Assembly (NCBI GenBank): GCA_019925095.2
Contig: CM034388.1
Location: 7,958,501 to 8,022,500 of the forward strand
DNA length: 64,000 nucleotides
Direction: 5' to 3'
From: Dendrolimus kikuchii
Taxonomy: Eukaryota; Arthropoda; Insecta; Lepidoptera; Lasiocampidae
Shown piece after piece: positions 11,546-20,907 of the stretch. Position 1 is the first letter of the stretch; every line of letters starts with the position of its first letter. Under the pieces are notes generated by a model. That model was not told the DNA's origin and did no database searches. It saw only the letters and a program-made list of their open reading frames with translations. The position numbers and the translations under genes are program-made.

Positions 11546-12800
11546 ATCCCTATTAATATTATAAATGCGAAAGTAACTCTGTCTGTCTGTCTGTTCCGTT
11601 TTCACATAAAAACTGCTGGACCGATTTGTCTGAAATTCAGCATATATATATTTTCGATGCCGAGAATGAACTTAGGATACTTTTTATTCCGAAAAATGGG
11701 ATAGTTTCCGGGATAAAAATATATTTGTCTTTCTGTTTGTTATGCTTTTACGAAAAAACTACTAGACCGGTTTAGTTGAAATTCGGTATACGTGTAATTT
11801 TAATACCGAGGGTGGACAAAGGATACCTTTTATCCCGGATAATGGGATAGATTTTGGGATAGATTTATGTAAAGATTATCCCAAAAAGTGGGATAGGTTT
11901 TTGTGATTTTCCATTTTCGTCGTTTTAGTCATCTTTTTCCAATTCGACCTTTTTGTCCGATTTGTCCGCTGTGTCCTTTTTGTCCGATTTGTCCGAGTTA
12001 TCCGATTTGTCCAATTTGTCTTTTTTGTCCGATTTGTCCTTTATGTCTAAGTTGTCCGATTTGTCCGAGTTGTCCGATTTATGCAATTTGTCCGATATGT
12101 CCGTGCTGTCCAATTAGTCCGAGTTGTTCGATTTGTCCGATTTGTCCGAGTTGTCAAATTTGCCCGTTTTGTCCGATTTGCCCGTTTTGTCCGATTTGCC
12201 CGAGTTGTGTGATTTGTCCTTTTTGTCCGATTTATCCGTTTTATTCGTTTTGTCCGAGTTGGCCGATTTGTCAGAGTTGTTCGATTTGTCCGATTTGTTC
12301 GATTTGTCCGAGTTGTTCGAGTTGTCCGATTTGTCCGATTTGTTCGATTTGTCCGAGTGGTCCGATTTGTCCGAGTTGTCCGAGTTATCCGATTTGTTCT
12401 TTTTGTCCATTTTGTCCGATTTATCTGATTTGTCCGATTTGTCCGTTTTATCCGATTTGTTCTTTTTGTCCTTTTTGTCATTTATATAGTTGTCATAAAC
12501 GGAGTATAGATAAATATAGCTAGGACGGTTTGAAATAAAGGTTGAAAAATGCGATAGTAACTCGATATGTCTTTCCGTTAAGTTTTCACGGAAAACTACT
12601 AGGAATACTGGATCGGTTTTGCTGTAATTTTGTTTAAATGTAGTTTTAATACCGAAAATGGACATAAATACTTTTCATGCCCGGAGATGGGATAGTTTGC
12701 GATATAAAATGAAATTAAACTTCCGAGTGCAAATAGCACTAACATAAAAATTAAGTACAATGTAACCTGTATTAACAACTCCTGCTCTTTAAACAAGAAG
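11546..12800 (+). mobile_element. Helitron-like dispersed repeat interrupted by a minisatellite
   Basis: It starts with 'tccctattaatattataaat' and 'gcgaaagtaactctgtctgt', a 5' end typical of abundant moth/butterfly non-autonomous repeats that begin with TC. A phrase of the form 'gaccgattt...gaaatt' and 'gggatag' recurs at about 11,615, 11,765 and again after the minisatellite at 12,555-12,710, so the element has internal tandem structure. No 3' CTAG end could be placed with confidence. Confidence 0.45.
11948..12480. repeat. 9-bp minisatellite (TTGTCCGAT/G)
   Basis: About 60 imperfect copies of a 9-base unit such as 'tttgtccga' or 'gttgtccga'. Because 9 is a multiple of three, reading frames stay open on both strands: Cys-Pro-Ile repeats (+ frame at 11,903-12,523), Asp-Leu-Ser repeats (+), Lys-Ser-Asp repeats (-) and Arg-Thr-Asn repeats (-). 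These open frames follow from the repeat unit and are not evidence of genes. Unit variants interleave (gat, gag, ttt, tgc), suggesting unequal exchange. Confidence 0.85.
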
Positions 12801-13349
12801 CACGCACTAGAGGTTGACTCTAGGGTAAACTCTAGTTATGCTATATATTGTACTAGCTGTACGACTTGTTAATATTTGTAATTAAGATTACCCTTTTCAA
12901 AATAAATCAGGTCACATCATCACTCGACAGTGAATAGTACTCTCTGTTATCTGAAGTATCAAGAAGTATAAGCTCTAACTCTCGCTGTTACAGTTCAAAA
13001 ACAAGAGAAGAGCATAGACACACTTTTCACAACTTTGGCGAATATCTCTTCACCTATTGACTTAAATATAAAATATCTTATCTACTATAAAACATCGTTA
13101 TGAGTTTTGAATGCTTGTATACGATATGTACGTATAAACATATATACAGTAATTTTTTTCCTTCCCTCGTTTAGGTACAACGGTCGGTACCAAGCCACTC
13201 TTAACATTTATATTGCTTAAAAGGTAACTCTTATACAAATTTTATCCATATATCTACAGTATCGTTTTAGAAAAATAGTTGTGTCACAATGAACACGTGA
13301 ACAGACGGACATAACTTTTTGTCATACAACTACGAAACCTTAAAAAAAT
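12801..13349. other. Gene-free AT-rich stretch
   Basis: No supported gene. Confidence 0.45.
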
Positions 13350-13600
13350 TAAAAAGACTCTTCTACATAAGGCCATTGTACCTTAGAGGTTTACACACTC
13401 GTATATCAAATGTCGTGGGTTTGAATCACAGAAGCATCCAACGCTTAGGCTGTTTCCCGGTCTAATATGCTATTGTTGCAATTGCCACGTGGAGACGGTT
13501 TCATGACAGCAAAGAAAAACATCATAACGATGTTGAAACCTGCACATTGCGATAAACGATATCTCAAACCTGCCAATCCACCTTCGACAGGGGTGGCGCG
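13350..13600 (+). repeat. tRNA-like SINE, second copy
   Basis: A B-box-like 'gtgggtttgaatcac' near 13,419 is followed by 'aattgccacgtgg', 'gatgttgaaacctgcacatt' and 'cgataa', in the same order as the copy at 10,308-10,520. It is diverged and has no coding capacity. Confidence 0.55.
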
Positions 13601-14329
13601 TATACAGTCCGTTCCCCTAAAAACGAGAAGGCTCGAGCGCAGCAATGACGTTTATAGACTGAAGTTAGATAAATATCACCATTTATTTGTGATTGTATAT
13701 ATTTTTCACTCAAAAACTACTGTTTTTTTTAATACAATCGGCAGACAAACACATATATTGTATATCCCCAAGTTAAGTAAGTTACCCTTTTGTTATGGGT
13801 GATATGCAATGGACTATTCTAGGGCCGATCCCAAACACCCAGACCCTATTAAATAACGGAGAAAATTGGTTTCCGAAATTTACCAAGCCACACAAGATAT
13901 TGGTCAAATTCCCTTCACAATTAAGTAGTTGTAGCAATATTGGTCGTAGTAACATAACTTGCTTTTTCCATATACGGTATACAAAACTAGTTGCGCACCG
14001 TGGCACCGCCTATAGAATAATAATGAGGTGTACACAGACGCCTGCTCGTCTAGCCTTTTATGTAGAGGTCAGTTAATGACCCTGACGCGTTTCGACATGT
14101 CTGACCAAAATTTATTTGACCATTTTGGTCATGACAGAACCTCACTTGTGGCAGTTGTAGCCACGGGCCTCCACATTTCTGGAGGAACAACTATTTACGC
14201 GTTACGCTCGGCAAATCTAGATAGTGACTATTACATCATATAAATATTAGATATACTTATAGTAACGGTTATTTTATGTTGAAACTATGATGGAAATGGG
14301 TAGGATATATTATATACAAAGGTCAGAAA

Positions 14330-14520
14330 CCGAAAGGAAGTCACATATTGGTTCCCGATGAACAGTAAAAGACAAGACTAATTACAATATGGAGTGATGA
14401 CCTAGTCGAAGCGATAGGGAAATTATGGCCTAGAATCGCAAGAGATAGATCAAGATGGATCTTTTTAGGATGCTTACACCGTCAAGGCGACCCTTATACC
14501 CTGAATTGCCCTTTCTGGTC
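14330..14520 (+). pseudogene. LINE reverse transcriptase 3' end, decayed
   Basis: One reading frame gives 'WSDDLVEAIGKLWPRIARDR' followed by 'SRWIFLGCLH' at about 14,391-14,480. This matches the conserved C-terminal end of RTE/CRE-like insect LINE polymerases, where 'W.DD' precedes 'W...A.DR..W'. The frame is lost on both sides. The element is 5'-truncated and no intact protein is possible. Confidence 0.6.
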
Positions 14521-14659
14521 GGGTGTGTAGTTTTCATAAACGAACCTTCCCTTATTTGCTATGGTCTGGATGTCTGTGAACGGCCCAAGAGCGACAATAC
14601 ACGCATATCTTATTTATTTTGGGGTTGTGTGTTTGTCTGCCAATTACTTGAGTCGTAAC

Positions 14660-15350
14660 TAGTACACTATCTTAGAAATTAAGACCATTGAGGATGCCGT
14701 GTAACTAAGGAGTGAAGATATATATATAAAAGCTATTATATTTTTAATTAGTAATTATTAAGGGCACTATGGAGATAACAAACTTTCATTGTTCTCGTTA
14801 TTCGGGTACGGAACCATAAAAAGTATTTATTCAAAAACACCTTATATTTTAAAAACTACTGAAATGACCCTTTCAAATCAAATTTCGTTACAAGTATTTT
14901 TAGCTGCTTAAAGTTGTTAGCTTAGGTACCATCTGGATTTATTCAGAATTTTCACTTCATTGTTAAATATTTATTTATATATGACAATTGATTTATATAT
15001 ACATAGTAAAGTGCGTATAGAAATGAGGTTTATGTGCATTTACCTACTTGTGACTAGCCGGACAACTGACTGCAGTGCGGGCAGCCGCATAGTGTGAAAG
15101 AGAGCCTAATACTTATCTGTATAAGTATTATCTATGGTAGACTATTTTTTCAACGTCTGCAATCCAGAAGCATGTATAAAAAGTTGCTTCGTCTGACAGT
15201 TGTTTGCTTATACGCTATCTTATCATCAAATCTTTATCCCTAAGGGGGTATATTGATAGTAAAGTATTTATCTGTATAGTAAATTCCACGTGTAACCATA
15301 TAAGAGGTCAATCTCCGTAGATAATAATAACTGCCTGCAAATGGCCCACA
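14660..15350. other. Gene-free AT-rich stretch
   Basis: No supported gene or repeat boundary. Confidence 0.45.
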
Positions 15351-15359
15351 CATCGGCTC

Positions 15360-15492
15360 GGGCCTCTCTAACTTTTTTAACACAGTAGGTTAAAAAATTG
15401 CCTATTTGGTACATACATCCCTCTCAGATTTAAACCCGCGTCACTTGAGACTCAAGTGTGTGTTATCCACTAAGCTACCACGGCTTCCCCGT
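15360..15492 (-). repeat. tRNA-like SINE, second family
   Basis: On the minus strand an A-box-like 'tggtagcttagtggataaca' is followed by a B-box-like 'gcgggtttaaatc'. The adjoining '+' text 'aggttaaaaaattgcctat' is also found at 50,562-50,580 next to an equivalent tRNA-like head. No intact tRNA fold. Confidence 0.55.
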
Positions 15493-15540
15493 TTTATATA
15501 GAAAGTATTAAAGTGGAATTTATGAACTAGGAAGATGTTA

Positions 15541-15649
15541 ATGAAGGTTGATGAAGCAAAAAGTATTTGTCAGGATCGTAACAGGTGGAGAGCCATATTC
15601 TTCGCCTACACCAAAGCGAATTAGGCGTGACAATATGTATGTATGTAAA
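15541..15649 (+). pseudogene. LINE 3' end with TATG-repeat tail
   Basis: A 27-codon open segment reads 'MKVDEAKSICQDRNRW' then 'RAIFFAYTKAN' and stop, followed by a short (tatg) repeat. The same C-terminal motif appears at 44,366-44,450 ('MKVDKAKVVGQDRRKW', 'RSIISAY'). Both are 5'-truncated ends of one LINE family of the RTE-like type. Confidence 0.6.
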
Positions 15650-16232
15650 GTGGAATTTCATTAAAATCTATTTATTAGTTTTCCTGTGACATATTACAAA
15701 TTGACAGGCAGCCGATAGACAGAGAGTAAAGTTTTTTTAAGCATACTGATGACCAGTGAACAATATTAGTTATAGAACTTAATTTTTAGCAAACAAATTA
15801 TATGCTAATTGCTTATTTAAATGTGCCTTTTCGAGTTGCTATAAAAACTCCCTCGTGTGGTGTCAGTCATTCTACAATTTGTCTGATGCTTTTGCTTGGA
15901 TAGTTAAAAAAAAATTAATATTGATGGATTCTTGACTCTGAAAGAAGTAAACCCGACATTGGGATACAGTCAAATTTGAAACGAATAATACAGCTCACAT
16001 CAGATAACAAACAATTATACGCAATTGGCTATCTTTCTTTATTATGAAGGTTTATTGTACTTTATAGAAGAGTCCTAGCTAGCTATTTTCAATTAAACAT
16101 AATTTATCGGTGAGTCACAGGCTTCTAATTCTCAAAAATACTGTTTTGAATACAACTTTTGACGATCTACTAATAAGTAGATTAGCAGGTAAGTCAAAAT
16201 AATAACCAACTTAAAAACTCGTATTTCTGACT

Positions 16233-16833
16233 TACATACATACATACATAAATTCACGCTAGTTCCCTTGAGGGGTAGGCACGTACAACAGAGCGCCATT
16301 CAGGCTTATTCTTACACACCTCACTTGCTTCTTTGACATTCATTGCTCTTGTTATGCACGCTCGTCAGTTCATAAGGCTCCTGACATCACCTTCTGCTAG
16401 TACACAATCAATTTGATCATGGAAGGTGTGTCGTGGCCTTCCACGACTTCTGTATCCATCTACTTTTGCATTGTATATCTGTTTAGTCATTCTTTCATCA
16501 TGCAATCTTTCCACATGCCCGAACCACCGGAGCATTTCTTTCCTTACCTTCACCCCGACACTCTCTTTCAGACCAACTCTCTTTCTTACTTCGGTATTAC
16601 GAACGCGGTCCGCGAGCGTCACTCCGCAGATTTTGCGCAGTGCTCGCATCTCGACCGCGTTTACTCTACTTTCATGCTCTCTCTTCCATACCCAACTTTC
16701 GCTTCCATACGTGAGCGTAGGTACCAGCACTGCGTTATGTATGGCAAGCTGGGCCTTCTGGCTGAGGTTCTTAGCGCCTAGAAGTTTACCTAACGCTCCA
16801 TTCATACTATTCCCCAAATTCACTCTTCTTTAG
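16233..16833 (-). mobile_element. 5'-truncated LINE: reverse transcriptase C-terminal region
   Basis: A 152-codon open frame (16,823 down to 16,365) encodes the C-terminal region of an insect non-LTR reverse transcriptase. It includes 'VLVPTLTYGSESWVWKREHE', then 'EMRALRKICGV', 'LRWFGHVERL' and 'GRPRHTFHDQID'. These are standard landmarks after the RT domain in these LINEs. The reading frame then runs into short remnants ('MNVKEASEVCKNKPEWRSVV' in another frame) and ends in an (atgt)n tail at about 16,233-16,250. The RT catalytic core is missing, so the copy is dead on arrival. The 3' end is the same family as the fragment inserted in the mariner at 48,614-48,732. The first methionine is simply the first ATG after truncation. 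Confidence 0.8.
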
Positions 16834-16839
16834 ATTTTG

Positions 16840-17450
16840 AATGAGACTTTCGCTTGAAGATTGCTTATTCTAAAACTTGAATATTTCGTTATTTTCATAT
16901 ACTCAAAACTTGCAGAGCTCTCAAAATATGTTTTGAAAGAGGTAGACCTTGAGGGTCTAAATCCGATTTGAAACAGGTTGCCACTTGACCTTCATTAGAG
17001 CCCCAACCCTTAAAGTCTCCAAGGTTATTCCCATAGACACCTCAATAAGACTTGTCCTCCAAACAGGTTAAAACTTTTATTACTTGAAAGTATACTTGTA
17101 AGAAACAGGGTGAATTAATTATTGAAATAATATGTTATGTATTTTTAATTTTTAGGGGTCTATAGTCATTTGAGCATAAACGGAATCATTATAAAATTGT
17201 CGTGAAATCGTGATAGATGTAATATTAGATAAGTGCTGTCTATTCAGGCACATGTGCAAGGCTTTATATAGGTGACCGAGATCTAGTATTTCTGTCATTT
17301 GGATTTACACTATGTAATCTTAAAAAGGATTTATTTAAAAACCGGTTTACAATTTTTTTCACCTCAAAAGTTTGAAAGTTAGTAGTTAAGAGGGGGATCA
17401 ATTTTTATGATTTTGGGTACAGTTCCCCCCAATCTACTGATTTAAATAAA
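16840..17450. other. Gene-free AT-rich stretch
   Basis: No supported gene. Confidence 0.45.
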
Positions 17451-17469
17451 AATTCATTAAAAATATTAT

Positions 17470-18020
17470 GATTTTACCGACTTTAAAAAAGGAGGAGGTT
17501 CTAAATTCGTCGTGTATTTTTTTAATGTATTTTTAGCCATAACTTTGTTCTTTCTTAACTGATTTTGATGATTTTTTCTTGCATTCGATTTAGCAAAGCT
17601 TTAAAATGGTTCCGTATAAATTTTATTGCTAACCGACTTTGGATTCCGAAAATATAGCAGAAAAATCCTCGAAATGTTGTAATTTTTGCGGTTTTTCAAC
17701 CATAACTTGTTTGTTTTTTAAATATAACTTAGTAATCCTTTTTGCATTCAATTCAATATAGTTTCAAAATGATCCCCTATAAATTTCATTGGTAATTAGG
17801 TCTGGAGTTCCGAAGATATAATAATAAAACTATAAAATCAAGAAAACCTTGTAGTGATTGATGTCTGTAACTTTTTTTATTTCTCACCCAATTTTGATCA
17901 TTCTTTTTACATTGGATTTAATATATCTTCAGAATAGAGCTGTATGAAATCATTGGTCTCAGACCCTCGGTACCTAAGATATAGCAGAAAATTACTCAAA
18001 ATCAAATAGAAAGCGGACTG
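17470..18020 (+). repeat. Diverged ~170-bp tandem repeat in a 'ccgacttt' element
   Basis: Three successive units begin near 17,533 ('aactttgttc'), 17,704 ('aacttgtttg') and 17,871 ('aacttttttt'). Each carries, in order, a 'ttttgatca/gatttttt' segment, 'tgcattcgattta'-like text, 'aatttcattggtaa'-like text and 'tccgaagatata'-like text. The opening 'accgactttaaaaaaggagg' marks the dispersed family also seen at 3,109-3,129 and about 42,132. Confidence 0.6.
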
Positions 18021-18059
18021 AATTTTTTTTTGTTAGGTTTATGACAATCCTATATCCAA

Positions 18060-18106
18060 TCTTAATTAGGTAGCTACTCGTTTTACGAGTAGCTGCCTAA
18101 TTAAGA
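18060..18106. repeat. Near-perfect 22-bp inverted repeat (hairpin)
   Basis: Arms 18,060-18,081 and 18,085-18,106 are complementary except for one mismatch, with a 3-base loop. The left arm starts 'tcttaattaggtagc' and the right arm ends 'gcctaattaaga'. There is no T-run after it and no nearby gene, so it is not a terminator. Confidence 0.8.
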
Positions 18107-18663
18107 TAAGTAAACGTCTGTAGTAGAATCGACTAGGACTTGTAAAGTGTACAATGGAAATCGATAACGATAAACACGACTGCGTAAAGTGAGTTATGAG
18201 ATGCGTTGTATTTAGCAAACGTCCACGATCAGAATTGACGATTCAAACGAAAATGCTGCCTGGCGACATACGACGATGGATGTAACCATTTAATTAAACA
18301 ATTTTCATTAAGCACTTCCACCAATCGGACTTTTAAAACAACGGACAAAAATGGGTTGCAAGACGCGGCCAAAGGTCGTGTCAAGCAGTTGGTTTTCTCT
18401 AAACCAAAATGCACGAGCCGCGCCGCGATAGAGGCCGGCGAGTGCCAGAACCAACTAATATACATTTATTAACTGACCAGCATATCTTAGCGATACTTCA
18501 TTAATTTAAATTTAACGGCACGCATTAGAGGTTCTTAAGTGCATATGTGTATATGTATGTATACATATGTATGTAACTTAAAAGTGTAAAATAAATAATT
18601 TAAACAAAAAAGAAACCAATTTCAGGAGTAATTAAAAATAAATAATAACATTTTCTACAATAT

Positions 18664-18771
18664 CTTGAAGTCGTTGCAAGTAAAACATAAAAATTGCTAC
18701 ATTTTGCAATATTTTGTTGTTCTAACAATGTATACGATATTTTTTATGTTTTGCTTGACAACGACTTCAAG
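18664..18771. repeat. Foldback element with 'cttgaagtcgttg' arms
   Basis: The left arm (18,664-18,693) begins 'cttgaagtcgttg' and continues 'aagtaaaacataaaaa'. The right arm (about 18,739-18,771) is its reverse complement with a few differences. The intervening 45 bases include 'cattttgcaat', also found at 2,722. A further 'cttgaagtcgg' lies just outside at 18,808. Confidence 0.7.
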
Positions 18772-18839
18772 ATGTAGGAAATTTGTTTTTTTTATTTTAG
18801 TTACTCTTGAAGTCGGTTTCTTTTTGTTAGAATTTTTTT

Positions 18840-20329
18840 ATTCAATAGACTAACAATATCGGATATAATTAAATTATGTACATGTCAATTTTATGTTACT
18901 TTAATGTAAGCTTTAATAAATTAATAAAAGGTACGATGGGGCTGACATAACCGAAAAGGTGCAAAGCCCCTTTAAAATTAAACAATGAAAAAAAATTATG
19001 TACTAGGAAAAAAAGCTTTTTTTATCCAAAAATTATTCAACTAGCGGCCTCACCTAGTCTTTAATTGCTCCGAGTTTTACTAGTCCATTGGGTACCGTCA
19101 TATAGATTACACCGTTTTGTCAATTTTTATCTAAATGGGCCCAGTGACTTCTATGACAAAGGACTATACCACTAACATAGATAGATTGACAGATATGACG
19201 ATTTCATAAATTTTTCTGCTCATCTTCTTCTTCTCTTATATATAAAAATCAATGGCTATTCGTTAGTCTCGATAAAACTCAAAACAGCTTGACCGATTAT
19301 AATGAAATTTTGTGTATGTTTGAGCTAACTACATTTTCCGGGTCCACTAGTAATATATAAACTTCCATATAAATAAACTAATGTAGACATAGTACCTATG
19401 CAAATAATTTCGTATAAATTACTATACTATTTTACATAATACTATTTTAAATAATCTTTTATAGCTCCCTATCTAAACAACATTAATGGTTCGAAACGAT
19501 AGTAATGATGGGTAGATTTCATAGATAAAAAATATACACATAGAACAGGGGTTTCTTAATGTAGTAGGGGAATATCAACTATTTAGAGATAGGGTGTGTA
19601 ACTATGCATATTAAATAGTTAAATAGCAAAAGTGGGGAATAAATAATGTAATATATATTTAATGTATTCCTTATACGGCCTGTGCCCTAGAAGGGTTAAG
19701 TCGCAAACTTTAAATTGTAAACATAATTTATTAAACTAATAGAATGAATCAAAATTTGTCTTATGATATTGTATTTTTTTATAATTACTCAAGTGTATTA
19801 GTAAAATGCTCAGCCTAGGTCATGGTCTTCTATAAGCAAGGTGCCCAAAAGGCTCGCTACGTTAAATACCTCGCTGGATTGCCATACTGATCCCTTGCCC
19901 GAGGTAGGCACCAGCCCTCTTATCACCTAAAGTAAATATTGTATTGTTACATGCCGTCAAAGAAATACGCACACCCCCCTGTCGTAAATCGCAGTTTATT
20001 ACCTTTCCTGCATTCAGAGTTCTTTTGTTTACTTCGTGTTTAGAATTTGTAATTAAGAAAAACATCCTATTGTTATCGTACTTGTTTTATTGCCGTCATT
20101 AGTGTCGAACTAATCCTTGTTTTTATTGATTGCATTGCGTCGAAGCTTGTCAGGTGTGCGGATTAACTCAGTGAACGCGATCCTTTGTCGGTATTATAGA
20201 GTTTACTATAAAACAATACTCGAACGGAGGGATGGGGCAGTCGAGCGAGGATTACGATACGAGTAAGACGTACATTCGACAAGCGATATAGTGACGGACT
20301 TTGCACGTGTTATTTAATCGTGCAGTTTG
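18840..20329. other. Gene-free stretch left of the intact LINE
   Basis: No host gene is supported. A fragment of a dispersed repeat ('agcttgaccgattataatg') lies near 19,288. A moderately GC-rich block at 19,800-19,990 looks like a decayed repeat. Confidence 0.4.
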
Positions 20330-20907
20330 TAGTTTCCTGCGGCCGGGCGGCCTGTCGTAAGAGGCGAGAAACAACCCACAGCTAGGTGGTAGGGCTATGC
20401 CCGCCTGGATAGCTACCACCCTTGGTCTGGAGTATGCCGCCATAACTGCCTTGTGTGGTGTTCCGGCATTAGAGACCAAGTTCCAGTCCCCCAACTCCGA
20501 AGTGCTACAGTGTCTGCGAAATCTGGAACTCGTTGTGTGTCTAAGTCTACTGCATTTCCGCAGGCGTGATGAGGTGAAGTGGGGGTCAGGGAGACCCGAT
20601 GAAACGGTTGACCGCTGGCCGCCCGCCAGGTAGTAGGGGACCTGAACCCGGACTAACCAATCCCATGGAGGCTGACCCACCAACTGGCGCATAATCTTGG
20701 GGAACACTGTCGTGCCGGTTGGTGACCGGATGTGGCCAGGCAGTGTTCTCCGGGGAGGATCGGGGGCCCTTCCGTGCCCCACATCAGCTCTTCATACAAC
20801 CTGCGCATTTGGGGGACAATGGCTTCCATCTCTCTCTTTATTCCTCTTCGTCGCTGACTCATTTGCTCTTCCTTAGTCTTCCCTTTTTATAATTTTTATT
20901 AATCTTC

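Noticed and set aside
11903..12665. Four long open frames over the 9-bp repeat, including a 206-codon Cys-Pro-rich frame
   Set aside because: They follow automatically from a stop-free 9-base unit and occur on both strands; there is no sign of selection for one frame, and no signal peptide.
16413..16833. Two + strand frames of 122 and 135 codons
   Set aside because: Antisense shadows of the LINE polymerase fragment on the minus strand.
20397..20633. A 78-codon + frame in the LINE leader as a possible ORF1
   Set aside because: Too short, no zinc-knuckle or coiled-coil features, and the matching leader in the short element does not preserve it.
20252..20862. Minus-strand open frames of 176 and 69 codons upstream of the LINE polymerase
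   Set aside because: They lie in the GC-rich LINE leader, overlap one another and encode nothing recognisable.
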